A DNA stretch of 64,000 nt from Phycisphaeraceae bacterium (GCA_019636495.1 JAHBXL010000004.1:1-64000), one strand, 5' to 3'; positions 36,919-46,165 are shown, counted from the stretch's first letter. Made by a program: numbers and translations. The notes: generated from the sequence alone by a model not told the origin.

Positions 36919-37473
36919 TCAGTTGCGACGGCGACGGGCCGCGGCCAGACCGCCAAGGCCCAGCAGCGCCAGAGCGCCCGGAGCGGGAATCTCCGTCACG
37001 CCGTGCAGCGTGACCGAGCCAGTCCACGTGCCGCTGGTGCCCGACGCGCCGTAGCCGTTGCCCAGCCACACCGCGGCAATGGGCAGCGCGTCCATGTTCA
37101 GCGGGTTGGTCAGGGTCACGGTGTCAATGACCGTCGTGCCCGGAACATCGCTGCCGCCGTTCGCCCAGAAGTGGCGCTCGGCCGCGCCGGTGTTCGAGAA
37201 CCCGCCCACCTGGAGCAGCCCGCCCAGGCTCAACGGCAGATCGTCAACGTAGATGCACAGATCGTCGGCATACGTGAAGTTCACCGAGGCGTCCAGAACC
37301 GCGTTGACGGAAACGCCGGTCAGCGTTCCGGTCAACTGGCCCGCGTTGAACAGTTGGACGAAGTTGAACCCCGCAAACGTCACGTTCGTGAACGGCACCG
37401 TCACGTCGGCGCTCGCCGAACCTGCCAGAGCCGCCGCCGCGGCGATCGAAAGAGCCGCACCCTTCAGATTCAT
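36919..37473 (-). CDS. Exported PEP-CTERM-type protein
   Basis: A 184-residue product. ATG 37473 is chosen because GGAG lies 7 nt upstream; the ATG one codon earlier is also possible. The signal peptide is LKGAALSIAAAAALAGSASAD. The body is a beta-rich domain (VPFTNVTFAGFNFVQLF, TTVIDTVTLTNPL, TWTGSVTLHGV). It ends IPAPGALALLGLGGLAAARRRRN, the P-A-P-G plus helix plus Arg-rich tail of PEP-CTERM-like proteins. It is transcribed alone with a strong terminator. Its tail closely resembles that of the gene at 25921. Confidence 0.85.
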   Translation of the reverse strand: MNLKGAALSIAAAAALAGSASADVTVPFTNVTFAGFNFVQLFNAGQLTGTLTGVSVNAVLDASVNFTYADDLCIYVDDLPLSLGGLLQVGGFSNTGAAERHFWANGGSDVPGTTVIDTVTLTNPLNMDALPIAAVWLGNGYGASGTSGTWTGSVTLHGVTEIPAPGALALLGLGGLAAARRRRN

Positions 37474-37897
37474 CATCTCTCTCCTCATTGAACTTCAAAC
37501 ACACTCACGCCGGCGGCGCGACCTCTCGCTTCTCCGCCTCGCCGCGCCAGTCGCCTCAAACACTGAGGCGCTTCTCCCTCGCGCGGCCCTTCCGGCATGG
37601 CCTACCACCATGCCCCACAGGCAACCCGGACTCCACGCCCGGGACCAACGAACACACAACCACCGCCGCCGCGAATGCGCTCCGCGGCTCCGGTGTCCAA
37701 AATGTGTGGAGGGTTCTCTCTCCGCTCCACGTGCGCCAGAGATCGACGCACAAAACAGGCATCACATCCTACCACTTCATTGGGGGAACACAAGAAAAAT
37801 CCGCGCGTCCATCCCGCTGTACTTCCGACATTGCACCGCCATTGCGTAAACTGGGAACTCTACGGAACTTGGGAGCGTCGATCTCCCGCCGCAACCG
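37474..37897. other. 424-nt divergent intergenic region
   Basis: Contains the leaders of two divergent genes. I see two small hairpins (GCCTC/GAGGC near 37551-37570; GGCATGG/CCATGCC at 37594-37614) and an AT-richer stretch at 37740-37870 likely holding the promoter of the sulfotransferase gene. No convincing small gene or RNA family was recognised. Confidence 0.4.
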
Positions 37898-39163
37898 ATG
37901 CCGCCCGCCGCCACAAATCCGCAGGAACGCCTCCAAGAGGCCATTGCCGCGCATCGTCGCGGCCGAACGGACTGGGCTCTCGAACTCGCCGGCCGCGTCC
38001 GAAAACTCGGCGGCAAGGCGGCTGTCGAGGCGTCCGTCGTGATGGCCGAGGCGCTCTTCCGCGCCGGGCGGCTCGATGAACTCCGAGCCCTGCTCGAGAC
38101 GCCGGGCGATTTTCAGAGCGATCGCCGGTGGAAACTCATGTCCGCGCGGCACCTCCGTGCATCGGGCGGCGATGCCGCGGCGGTCGAGACGCTCCTCCGC
38201 TCAGTCCTCGACTTGAACGCCGACGACCACGTCCACCGCATGGCCGCGTTTGAACTCGTCCGCGTCCTTGAGAAGGCCGGCCGCTACGACGAGGCCTGGG
38301 ACACCGCGGCCGATACCCATCGGCGCACCACCCGCCCCTTCGACACCGACGCGCTTGTCCGCGCGCTGGCCGTCACCGCGGGCCTTGCGCGCCAGAACCG
38401 CCTGGCCGATCTCCCGCGCGCGACCACACGCATCGAACGCACCGCACTCGTCACCGGCCTGCCGCGCAGCGGCACCACGCTCGTCGAGCAGATGCTCGAC
38501 CGCCACCCGCGCATCCGCGGAGTCGGCGAAGTTTCCGTCCACGGCCGCATGGCCGATGCGCTCGCCCACGCCGGCGGCGGCTGGCCCGCCGGGGCGCTCG
38601 TCGCCGCGCCCGCGCTCTGCAACCAGTGGCAGCAGACCTACCGCAAGGAGGTCCGCTCGCTGCTCGAGATTCCCGGCGGTGTCTGGACACTCGACAAGAC
38701 CCTCTTCCCCATGGTCCAGCCGCTTGCGCTCGCCGCGGTGCTGCCGGGTGCGCGCACGATCACCCTCACCCGCGAAGCCCGCGACAACGCCACCAGCCTC
38801 TTTCTCAGCAACTTTGACCCCACTTGGGGCTGGACCGGGTCGCTCGATTCCATACGCCGCGTGATCGCCGCGCACCGACGGCACGTGCCCGTCATCGTCG
38901 AGGCGCTGCGGGTCGCCGACCTGCCGGTGCGTTATGAGCAGATGGTCGAAGCCCCCGAGCCCGCCGTCCGGGCGATGCTCGCTCACCTCGGCCTCGAACC
39001 TGACGACAACTGCCTGCACCCCGAGGACAACCGACGGGTCGTGCACACCCTCAGCCACGAGCAGGTGCGCAGACCCATCAACCGCGAGAGCATCGGCCGG
39101 TGGCAGCGCTACGCCGCACGCTTCGACAGCGCGTGGGACGAACTCGCAGACACTCCCGCCTGA
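37898..39163 (+). CDS. TPR-containing sulfotransferase family protein
   Basis: A 421-residue product. The first ~170 residues are helical repeats of TPR type (AHRRGRTDWALELAGRVRKLGG, ALFRAGRLDELRALL, LVRVLEKAGRYDEAWDTA). The catalytic part begins at TALVTGLPRSGTTLVEQMLDR, the 5-prime-phosphosulfate loop of PAPS-dependent sulfotransferases. TITLTREARDNATSLFLSNF is the 3-prime-phosphate-binding R-x7-S region, and GRWQRY near the end is also typical. The acceptor is unknown; TPR-sulfotransferases often act on peptides or glycans. It stands alone, convergent with spoVR. Confidence 0.87.
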   Translation: MPPAATNPQERLQEAIAAHRRGRTDWALELAGRVRKLGGKAAVEASVVMAEALFRAGRLDELRALLETPGDFQSDRRWKLMSARHLRASGGDAAAVETLLRSVLDLNADDHVHRMAAFELVRVLEKAGRYDEAWDTAADTHRRTTRPFDTDALVRALAVTAGLARQNRLADLPRATTRIERTALVTGLPRSGTTLVEQMLDRHPRIRGVGEVSVHGRMADALAHAGGGWPAGALVAAPALCNQWQQTYRKEVRSLLEIPGGVWTLDKTLFPMVQPLALAAVLPGARTITLTREARDNATSLFLSNFDPTWGWTGSLDSIRRVIAAHRRHVPVIVEALRVADLPVRYEQMVEAPEPAVRAMLAHLGLEPDDNCLHPEDNRRVVHTLSHEQVRRPINRESIGRWQRYAARFDSAWDELADTPA

Positions 39164-39169
39164 ACCCGC

Positions 39170-40774
39170 TCACGCCACCATGTGCGCCGGCTGCGGCGTG
39201 TCGGCCTTGATCTTCTCTTTCTTCACGTTCTCGCTGGGCGGGGCCTCTTCGCACGAGAGCAGCCACTGGTCATCATCCACGCGGATCTGCAGGTGCGCGG
39301 GCCGGCCCCACAGCAGGCGCAGGTTCACCAGCACCTCGCGGGCCTTGGCCATGTCGACCTCAAGCCCGTTGAACTGGTGCGCGAGGTAGAGTTCGCCGCG
39401 GTTGCGGTAGTTGGCATCCACCACGTAGATGAACGGCTGGCCCATGTTCGTCAGCCGGTAGAGCAGCGTCTGCTTGATGCGGTCAAAGTCGCGCGAGACG
39501 ATCTTGTTCTCGCCCGTCTGCGGGTCCCGGCGATACTGGTACATCTTGTGCCGCTCGACGAACTCGGGCGTCAGGAACTCGTCGATGAACTGCACATCGT
39601 TGTAGATGCGGCGGACCTCGAAGATCTTCTCGCGGCCCTTCATCGACTTGTCGTCGTAGTCCTCTTGCGCGCCCAGCCCCTCCATGCGCTCCCACGCAGC
39701 GCCGTGCTGGCCGGTGTTCCAGCGGCGTTCGATGTCGCGGAAGAGTTCGTACCCGATCTTGTAGGGATTGAAGCCGCCGGGCGCCATCGCCAGCACGCCC
39801 GAGTGCTGGTCGGCGTATTGCACGATCTCGGACGCTTCGACGAAGTGCTGGGTCATGAGTTTGGAGTGCCAGTAGACGGCCCAGCCCTCGTTCATGACCT
39901 TGGTCATCGCCTGGGGCGCGAAGTAGTACGCCTCGTCGCGGATGATGGACAGAATGTCCTGCTGCCAGTCCTCCAGCGGCGCGTGGCGGAGCAGGAAGAG
40001 CAGCACGTCGCGCGTGGGCTTTCGGGGGAATCGGCCGCGTTCGGCGCGGGCCAGTTCCTCGCGCTCCTTGCGCTGCCGGTCCAGCAACTCGCGCGGGTTG
40101 ATGAACGGGTCCATGTAGTCCTTGGCGGGAAGTCGCTCATCGCCATCATCATCGCGGTCGCGGGCGCGGCGGTCATTGGCCTCGCGACCGGTTCGCGGCT
40201 CCTTGCCATCGCGCGTCATGAACATCGAGTGCGGATCGATCAGGTGCTCGAGCGAAAGGCACGCATCAATGAACCGCTCCACCGTCTCCTGCCCGTGCCG
40301 GTCGATGTGCCGCCGCACGCGGGTGGCGTGGTTGGCCATCTGGTCGATCATCTTGCGGTCGGTCCGGCTGAACCAGAAGTTGTTCTTGAAGAAGTCGGCG
40401 TGCCCGTAGACGTGCGCCATCACGAGTTTCTGGTCGGTGACGGCGTTGGATTCCTGCAGGTAGGCGTACACCGGGTCGTTGTTGATGACCATCTCGTAGA
40501 TGCGGCCCATGCCGTAGGCATCGCGCTTGGAGAGCGACTCGTACTCCATGCCCCAGCGCCAGTGCGGGTAGCGCACCGGGAAGCCCTGGTAGGACGCGAT
40601 CTGGTTCATCACGTCAAACGGCAGGACCTCGTAGACGACCTCGTAGAACGACAGCCCGTACTCGATCGCCTTGGCCTTGATGGCCTGCATGTGCTCGAGC
40701 AGTTCGGGCGAGAGATCGGTGTGCGGCGTGCCGGGCATGGTCTTGGTGTTATCGGCCAGAAGAGAGCCCCCCAT
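39170..40774 (-). CDS. SpoVR family protein
   Basis: A 534-residue product from ATG 40774; a second candidate is the ATG at 40738. Hallmarks are AIEYGLSFYEVVYEVLPFD, FPVRYPHWRWGMEYE, MAHVYGHADFFKNNFWF, NEGWAVYWHSKLM, GFNPYKIGYELFRDIE, and YVVDANYRNRGELYLAHQ. SpoVR proteins are cytosolic and, outside spore formers, usually accompany yeaG kinase and yeaH in stress responses. Neither partner is present here. A charged insertion (KEPRTGREANDRRARDRDDD) lies near residue 200. The biochemical role is unresolved. Confidence 0.92.
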   Translation of the reverse strand: MGGSLLADNTKTMPGTPHTDLSPELLEHMQAIKAKAIEYGLSFYEVVYEVLPFDVMNQIASYQGFPVRYPHWRWGMEYESLSKRDAYGMGRIYEMVINNDPVYAYLQESNAVTDQKLVMAHVYGHADFFKNNFWFSRTDRKMIDQMANHATRVRRHIDRHGQETVERFIDACLSLEHLIDPHSMFMTRDGKEPRTGREANDRRARDRDDDGDERLPAKDYMDPFINPRELLDRQRKEREELARAERGRFPRKPTRDVLLFLLRHAPLEDWQQDILSIIRDEAYYFAPQAMTKVMNEGWAVYWHSKLMTQHFVEASEIVQYADQHSGVLAMAPGGFNPYKIGYELFRDIERRWNTGQHGAAWERMEGLGAQEDYDDKSMKGREKIFEVRRIYNDVQFIDEFLTPEFVERHKMYQYRRDPQTGENKIVSRDFDRIKQTLLYRLTNMGQPFIYVVDANYRNRGELYLAHQFNGLEVDMAKAREVLVNLRLLWGRPAHLQIRVDDDQWLLSCEEAPPSENVKKEKIKADTPQPAHMVA

Positions 40775-40811
40775 GACTGCTACGCCGCGAGGGGCGGGCG
40801 GGTGCGGCCGA

Positions 40812-40866
40812 GCGGCGGAGGAACACAGAGGAAGCCGAGCAAGCAGAGGGCAGCGGAGCGGCATGT
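40812..40866. repeat. Palindromic repeat family C, copy 2 (single arm)
   Basis: GGCGGAGGAACACAGAGGAAG followed by GCAAGCAGAGGGCAGCGGAG matches the arms of copies 1 and 3. No clear inverted partner remains within the 164-nt gap between spoVR and the HIT gene, so this copy is probably decayed. Confidence 0.6.
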
Positions 40867-40938
40867 AGGATCGGGGGACAGGCGGGCTGGGGGGCGGAGG
40901 AGGGAGCAAGGGTCGCAGCCGGCCCGTATCCTGCAAGC

Positions 40939-41517
40939 ATGGACGCGCCCAAGCGCACAGACCAGCCCGCCGCGATCCAGGCCCCCTGGCGGCAGGAGTA
41001 CCTCGAGAACCTGGACGCGGCGGAGAGCGGCAAGGCGACCTCTGGCGCGAAGGCCGACGAGGCCAACTTCCTCCGCGCCTACTTCCTCGCCCCCGCCGAT
41101 GATGCCACAAACCACGTCGTCGTCCGCACCTCCCGCGGCATGATCCTGCTCAACCGCTTCCCCTATGCCGGCGGGCACCTGCTGGTTGCGCTCGGCGAGC
41201 CCCGCCCGACGCTGCTCGATTATGACGCCGATCAGCGTGCCGCGTTATGGCGGCTTGTCGACGCCGCGGCGGCGCTGATGCAGGAAACGCTCGCGCCGCA
41301 GGGGATCAACATCGGCATCAACCAGGGTCGCGCGGCGGGCGCGGGCGTGCCGGGGCACCTGCACGTGCACCTGGTGCCGCGATGGGGCGGGGATGTGAAC
41401 TTCGTGAGCGTGGTGGGACAGGTCCGCGTCATCCCTGTCTCACTGGAGCGCATGGCCGAGCGCTACAGGCAGGCTTGGGGACGGATCGCGCCGAAGTGGT
41501 CGGCAGTGCTCGAGTAA
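40939..41517 (+). CDS. HIT family protein (Ap4A-type nucleotide hydrolase or phosphorylase)
   Basis: A 192-residue product. The histidine triad is HLHVHLVP (residues ~146-153), with NRFPYAGGHLLVAL and GINIGINQGRAAGAGVPGH upstream, matching the branch of HIT proteins similar to Ap4A phosphorylases. It likely hydrolyses dinucleoside polyphosphates or AMP conjugates in the cytoplasm. The TAA stop is formed by the first bases of a family A repeat (GAG-TAAGCAGCCCG), so the original stop may have been replaced by the insertion. Confidence 0.9.
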   Translation: MDAPKRTDQPAAIQAPWRQEYLENLDAAESGKATSGAKADEANFLRAYFLAPADDATNHVVVRTSRGMILLNRFPYAGGHLLVALGEPRPTLLDYDADQRAALWRLVDAAAALMQETLAPQGINIGINQGRAAGAGVPGHLHVHLVPRWGGDVNFVSVVGQVRVIPVSLERMAERYRQAWGRIAPKWSAVLE

Positions 41518-41624
41518 GCAGCCCGACCGTCAGGGAGGGCGTTCGCGGCATTGCCGCGAACGGGTCGAAACGGCACGTGCTTCCGCCTTCGGCGGAAACG
41601 CCCTCGCTCACGCTCGGGCTGCTT
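41516..41624. repeat. Palindromic repeat family A, copy 4
   Basis: The left arm (41516-41541) is identical to copy 2. The right arm CGCCCTCGCTCACGCTCGGG/CTGCTT (41599-41624) has three mismatches to it and carries the alternate inner sequence. Two perfect inner hairpins, TTCGCGGCATTGCCGCGAA and TTCCGCCTTCGGCGGAA, complete a cruciform-like fold. It fills the gap between the HIT and PilZ genes. Confidence 0.93.
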
Positions 41625-41633
41625 ACGCGTTGC

Positions 41634-41981
41634 TCACGCCGCGCGGCGCCGCGTGAACGCCAGGCCCACGCGGTACATCTCGCCCGCGGGTTCGCAGCGG
41701 ATGCACACCGCGCCCGCCCACGGGATGCTCGATCCCTCGGGGCAGATCGTCACGTGCATGCCCGGCTCCAAGGCAGAGCGCGTCAACGCGCCAAGACCGG
41801 TCTCCGAGCGGTCGAACAGGTCCAGGTGCGTCAGGCCGAAGCGGTCGCGCCCGTTGGTGTAGGTCGCGGCCATGCTCCGCGCCGCGGGTTCGCGTTCGCT
41901 GCCGCGGCGTTCGAGTTTCAGCGTTCCGCGGTCGCTCACTTTCGCGGACACCGGACGGACTTTCACAGCGGTGCGCTGCAT
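41634..41981 (-). CDS. PilZ-like domain protein (c-di-GMP effector candidate)
   Basis: A 115-residue product from ATG 41981 with GGGAGAG upstream. KLERRGSEREPA supplies an arginine motif and LFDRSETGLGALT the D-x-S-x-x-G motif that together bind c-di-GMP in PilZ domains. The C-terminal strands GMHVTICP and RVGLAFTRRR complete the beta barrel. The arginine spacing is not the textbook RxxxR-adjacent form, so the assignment is likely but not certain. Such proteins commonly control motility or surface polysaccharide. Confidence 0.72.
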   Translation of the reverse strand: MQRTAVKVRPVSAKVSDRGTLKLERRGSEREPAARSMAATYTNGRDRFGLTHLDLFDRSETGLGALTRSALEPGMHVTICPEGSSIPWAGAVCIRCEPAGEMYRVGLAFTRRRAA

Positions 41982-42164
41982 GGCTCTCTCCCTGCGAGTG
42001 CGCGAAACTCCCCCACGACCACTGGGAATCGGCCCGACTCCGCGCGACCTGAAAGCCCGTGCGGCCTGCGAGACTTGCGCCGCGGCAAAGCCGACCGGCT
42101 GTCTCGTTGGTCGCCCCATTCAGGTGGGAACGCGTCACAGAACCAAACCCGGCATCCCGCCCTC

Positions 42165-42998
42165 TCAGGGCGGCAGCAGGTCCGCTTCGTTCTCGTTCCA
42201 TCGGTGTGCGCACTCCGGGCACACGCGCGCTGGCAGGCGGCGGATGTCGTACCCGCACGCCGGGCATTGGCCCCGTTGCATGGCCTTCCTGCGCTTGATC
42301 GCCGCCCGCTCGGCGGGCGTGAGCGTCGCGCCGCTGAGCGCACGTCCCGCCGCGTCCAGAATCGGAATCGTCCACGCCAGCGATCGGACCAGCAGCGCAA
42401 TCAGCAGGACCACGCCGATCATGCGGCACATCTGGAAGAGGCGCAGCGAGTACCCCGTCGCCGCGGCGGTGGTGCCGCTCATCCGCGAGGCCGTGCGCCG
42501 CCAGAAGGCGTCCTTGTGGGCGCCGAGCCACGCGATGTACGCCGCGCGGACCTCCGCGGGGTCGTACGCCGGCCCGCCCACGGTGGTGCCGAGCACGTCC
42601 TCCATCTCAAAGTTGACGACGCCCGAAGTCGCCGAGCGCGCGCGATAGGCGTAGTACACGGTCGTCAGCACCCGGTCGGTGTCGCGCTCGCTGTCGAGAT
42701 CGACGCACACAACCCGCCCCTCGCGCAGAACCGCGACCGCCGCGGGCACGTCGGGCTGGCCGATGTTGCCGCGCGGCGCGAGCGCGGGCCAGTTCCCCGA
42801 GGCATCGACGGACAGATACCGGGCGTTGGCCCACAGCAGCACGATCGCCGCGACCGTGAAGGGCCACGTGCCGGCGATGCGCCACGCCCGGCGCAGCACG
42901 CGCCGACCCGAGCCCGCACCGGCGGGGGTGGCGCGTTCGGCTCGCTCGCGCTCGGGGCGCTCGCGCCGGTCGTAGTTGTCTCCCAGTGTCTGCCGCAC
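42165..42998 (-). CDS. Membrane protein with C-terminal zinc ribbon
   Basis: A 277-residue product. A charged N-terminus (~35 residues) precedes a helix WPFTVAAIVLLWANARYL. A ~130-residue soluble, probably extracytoplasmic region follows (GNIGQPDVPAAVAVLREGRVVCVDL...). A second helix MCRMIGVVLLIALLVRSLAW leads back to the cytoplasm, ending in a zinc ribbon CPACGYDIRRLPARVCPEC. The ribbon matches the one in the gene at 30198. I do not recognise the central region; the topology is inferred. Confidence 0.72.
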   Translation of the reverse strand: MRQTLGDNYDRRERPERERAERATPAGAGSGRRVLRRAWRIAGTWPFTVAAIVLLWANARYLSVDASGNWPALAPRGNIGQPDVPAAVAVLREGRVVCVDLDSERDTDRVLTTVYYAYRARSATSGVVNFEMEDVLGTTVGGPAYDPAEVRAAYIAWLGAHKDAFWRRTASRMSGTTAAATGYSLRLFQMCRMIGVVLLIALLVRSLAWTIPILDAAGRALSGATLTPAERAAIKRRKAMQRGQCPACGYDIRRLPARVCPECAHRWNENEADLLPP

Positions 42999-43079
42999 GA
43001 GCCCTCGCTTGATGGAAGACTATTCGGAGCCCGCCCGCCGCGGTTCGCCCATCCGCCCGCCCCGAACCTATGCTCGCCC

Positions 43080-44174
43080 GTGAACCACTCACCAGCGTGC
43101 GACTCGTCGATTGAACACGGGCAGGCTCTGGCCGCGATGTGCGCGGCGGTCTCCGCCGCGGCGTCGGTCTGCTCCACCGTGCAGGCCGGGCTCGACCGCT
43201 ACCGCGCCATCACCAAGGACGATCGCTCGCCGGTCACCATCGCCGACTTCGCCTCGCAGGCGGTCGTCGCCCGCGCGCTGCGCGCTGCGCTGGGCGATGA
43301 CCTGGTCCTCGTGGGCGAGGAATCGTCCTCGTTCCTGCGCGATCCGGCGCACGCCGCGCACCTCGATGCCGCGCTCGACGTGCTGCGCGCCGGCGCGTGG
43401 CCCGGCGTCACGGCCGAGGCGCTGCTCGATGCCATCGACCTGGGCGCGGCAGAGCCCCCACCGACCGATGCCCCCGCCGGGTTCTTCACCCTCGATCCCA
43501 TCGACGGGACCAAGGGCTTTCTTCGCGGCGGGCAATACGCCGTCGCGCTCGCCTTCATCCGCGCCGGAAGGCCCGAACTGGCGGCAATGGGCTGCCCCAA
43601 CCTGTCGCCCGATCCGGCCCGCGGCGCGGACGCCGCGCCCGCGGATGCCGGCACGCCGGGCGGGTGCCTGTTCGCCGCGGTGCGCGGCTCGGGGCGCGTG
43701 GTGCAGTCGCCGCTTGGCGCATCGTGCGGTCGCGGCGGGGGCGAGTTGCTCGTCACGCCCGCTTCGCGCGCGGCCTTCGCCGGCGCGCGGGCGCACCCCG
43801 TGCTTGCCGAGAGCGTCGAGAGCGCGCACTCCGACCAGTCGGCATCGGCCATCCTCATGCGCGAACTCGACGCGGCGTACGGCCTCGTGCGGCTCGACAG
43901 CCAATGCAAGTACGCCGTCGTCGCGCGCGGTCAGGCCGATGTCTACCTGCGGCTTCCGTCAAAGAAGGGCTACGTCGAGCGCATCTGGGACCACGCCGCG
44001 GGCGCGCTCATCGCCGAAGAGGCCGGCTGCATCGTGACCGACGTCGACGGCCGTCCGCTGGATTTCGGGCACGGACGCGGGCTCGAGGCCAACCGCGGCG
44101 TGGTTGTCGCGACCGCCGCGCTGCACGCGCGGCTGATCGCCGCCATCAGCGCGCACCGCCCGCCCAACGCCTGA
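43080..44174 (+). CDS. 3'(2'),5'-bisphosphate nucleotidase-like inositol monophosphatase family protein
   Basis: A 364-residue product from GTG 43080, which keeps the N-terminal helix of the fold; an ATG at 43137 would lose part of it. DDRSPVTIADFASQAVV, GEESS, LDPIDGTKGFLRGGQY and WDHAAGALIAEEAG are the metal-binding motifs of the lithium-sensitive phosphatase superfamily. Together they fit HAL2/CysQ enzymes that clear PAP or PAPS. This fits a cell encoding a PAPS-dependent sulfotransferase (37898), though the two genes are not linked. Confidence 0.87.
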   Translation: MNHSPACDSSIEHGQALAAMCAAVSAAASVCSTVQAGLDRYRAITKDDRSPVTIADFASQAVVARALRAALGDDLVLVGEESSSFLRDPAHAAHLDAALDVLRAGAWPGVTAEALLDAIDLGAAEPPPTDAPAGFFTLDPIDGTKGFLRGGQYAVALAFIRAGRPELAAMGCPNLSPDPARGADAAPADAGTPGGCLFAAVRGSGRVVQSPLGASCGRGGGELLVTPASRAAFAGARAHPVLAESVESAHSDQSASAILMRELDAAYGLVRLDSQCKYAVVARGQADVYLRLPSKKGYVERIWDHAAGALIAEEAGCIVTDVDGRPLDFGHGRGLEANRGVVVATAALHARLIAAISAHRPPNA

Positions 44175-44186
44175 CGATCCCGCCCG

Positions 44187-45200
44187 TCAGTGCCCGCCGT
44201 GCGAGTCCTTCTTCGCGGTCTTGGTGTCGCTCTTGCCGGTTGCCCTGGACGCGGGCTTGGCGTGCGCGGCCTCGGCCTTCATGCGCTCGGCATGCTCCGC
44301 ATCGTCGCCCACGTGGCGCAGCACCGCGCCCTCGCTCGTCGGCGCGGGCTCGCTCGGCGGACCGCGGAAGACCAGGAACCCCCACAGGCACGCGGCCTGA
44401 AAAATCGTGATGATCGCGGCATAGCCGATGGTCTGCCGGACCGTCGGGCTCAGCCTCGATGTGTAGTTGGCGATCGGCCGCACAATCACCGCCGCCGCGC
44501 CGCCGATGATCGCGCCAAGGTGATACTGCCGAGACGCGACCGCGACCGGCGAGGGCGCGGCGGCCGCAACCGAGATCACCTTCTCCACCGCCCGCGCCGG
44601 GGCCGGTGCGGGCTGCGGCGCCGGCTGCGCCGCGGCGGGCGCGACAACGGGCGCAGAAGAGGCCGTCGAATCAGAGGCGTTCGCCTCCGGCTCCGCCGGT
44701 GCGATCTGCACGTTCGCACCGACTTCGGCATCGGCCTGGGTGTCCGCCGCGAGTGCCGCGGCATCGACCTGCGCGGCGTTCGAAACGGGCTCGACGGGCT
44801 CGATCGCCCGGTCCTGCTCCGCGGCGCGGTCGGAAAGTTCCTGCGCGCTGGCCGCGAGTTTCTCGTCGAGTTGCTGGATGGTCGCCGGGGAAGCGAAGTC
44901 GGGGTCCTCAGTCCGCGCTGCAACGCCTTCCTCAACCGCGGGCACAGCCTCCACCGCCGCGGCCAGTTGATCGACCTCCGCCTCAGCCGCGGACTCTGCC
45001 TGCGCGTGCAGCGTTTCCATCGACGCGTTCACATCGCTCAGCAGGTCCTCGGGGGATGCGAAGTCGGTGCCCTCTTGCACCACAGCGGTCGCGTCGGCAT
45101 CCTGCACCGCTTCGTCGTTTGCCGCGGTGTCGGCCAACAACTGATCGACCTGTTCGTCGAGCGGCGGAGGCGGCGGGATGTGCTGGGCACGCTCGGGCAT
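44187..45200 (-). CDS. Acidic Ala/Glu-rich protein with C-terminal membrane segment
   Basis: A 337-residue product. The first ~165 residues are acidic and helical, with two similar units (TDFASPEDLLSDVNASMETL and PDFASPATIQQLDEKL). A Pro/Ala linker (PVVAPAAAQPAPQPAPAPARA) follows. Residues ~235-290 contain hydrophobic stretches (LGAIIGGAAAVIV; IGYAAIITIFQAACLWGFLVF), and the tail is His/Lys-rich (DTKTAKKDSHGGH). No known domain was recognised. It converges on the phosphatase gene with 12 nt between stops. Confidence 0.65.
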   Translation of the reverse strand: MPERAQHIPPPPPLDEQVDQLLADTAANDEAVQDADATAVVQEGTDFASPEDLLSDVNASMETLHAQAESAAEAEVDQLAAAVEAVPAVEEGVAARTEDPDFASPATIQQLDEKLAASAQELSDRAAEQDRAIEPVEPVSNAAQVDAAALAADTQADAEVGANVQIAPAEPEANASDSTASSAPVVAPAAAQPAPQPAPAPARAVEKVISVAAAAPSPVAVASRQYHLGAIIGGAAAVIVRPIANYTSRLSPTVRQTIGYAAIITIFQAACLWGFLVFRGPPSEPAPTSEGAVLRHVGDDAEHAERMKAEAAHAKPASRATGKSDTKTAKKDSHGGH

Positions 45201-45382
45201 GGGGCGTTTCCGCGCCTGGGACTATCGGCCCCCGCACGGAGTTGCTGAAGGTCTCTCGGATTCCGGCACGCCGGACATGCTAATTTATCAGGACGCACGC
45301 ACCCGGGGAACGGGAATCCGTGCCGATTGCCTCGCCACCTCGCCTGCCCGCCCGCCCGCACACCCCTCTTGAGCGACCCGCA

Positions 45383-46108
45383 ATGCACCGGATCCATTGG
45401 CAGGGCACGTGGCCGGATGTCGGACAGATGCTCGCCATCGACGGCGATGAGGGCTCGCACGCCCTGCGGGCCAAGCGCCTGCGGGCCGGCGAGCGCGTCG
45501 AGGTCTTCGACGGCGCGGGGCGGGTCGCGACCTGCTCCGTGCTCGACTCGGACCCGGGCCGGCGCACCAAGACGCTGGACCTCCGCGTGCTGGAGACCGC
45601 GCAACGCGAGCCCGCGTCTCCGCGGGTCGAGGTCTTCGCCGCGACGCCCAAGGGCGGACGCGTCGACGAGATGGTCGAGGGTCTGTCGGAGGCGGGCGCG
45701 GCATCGTGGACGCCGCTGGTCACCGCGCGCACCGTGGTCGAACCAAGCCCCGCCAAACTCGACCGCCTCCGGCGCATCGCCGTCGAATCGGCCAAGCAGT
45801 GCGGGCGGGCGTGGGTGCTGGAGATCGGGCGCGAGTGCCGGCTGGCCGATGCGCTCGCGGGCGCGGCGGGCAGCGCGCTGATCCTGGCCGATGGCGCTGC
45901 GCCGCCCTATCGCCCGGCTTCCGGCGCGGCCGTTGTGCGGCTGCTGGTCGGGCCCGAGGGCGGTTGGACCGATGGCGAGCGGCACGATGCGCTCCGCGCG
46001 GGCGCGGTTGCGGCCGGCTTCGGCCCCAACGCGATGCGCATCGAAACCGCCGCCGTGGTTGCCGCGGCGGTCGTGCTCGATCGGCACCGCGACGCCGCCC
46101 GCGGGTAG
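45383..46108 (+). CDS. rsmE: 16S rRNA m3U1498 methyltransferase
   Basis: SAM-dependent SPOUT methyltransferase of the small ribosomal subunit. The 241-residue product from ATG 45383 begins MHRIHWQG, then H-A-L-R-A-K-R-L-R-A-G-E of the PUA-like N-terminal domain. LLVGPEGGWTDGE is the trefoil-knot SAM site and RIETAAVVAAAVVL the closing helix. KQCGRAWVLEI is also typical (usually E-Q-S/C-x-R). It leads a run of three same-strand genes. Confidence 0.93.
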   Translation: MHRIHWQGTWPDVGQMLAIDGDEGSHALRAKRLRAGERVEVFDGAGRVATCSVLDSDPGRRTKTLDLRVLETAQREPASPRVEVFAATPKGGRVDEMVEGLSEAGAASWTPLVTARTVVEPSPAKLDRLRRIAVESAKQCGRAWVLEIGRECRLADALAGAAGSALILADGAAPPYRPASGAAVVRLLVGPEGGWTDGERHDALRAGAVAAGFGPNAMRIETAAVVAAAVVLDRHRDAARG

Positions 46109-46165
46109 AACATGTGCGGCACGCCGATCCGCGCCAACAATCCACCCGAGTACGGAGTCCCACAG

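Noticed and set aside
41516..41624. Family A copy as a simple Rho-independent terminator
   Set aside because: It has no U-tract, a complex multi-hairpin fold, and recurs inside a coding gene (miaA), so a mobile repeat explains it better.
41247..43079. N-terminal extension of the HAL2-like phosphatase to 975 residues
   Set aside because: The extension overlaps the HIT, PilZ and zinc-ribbon genes in other frames and is low-complexity. The phosphatase fold begins at GTG 43080.
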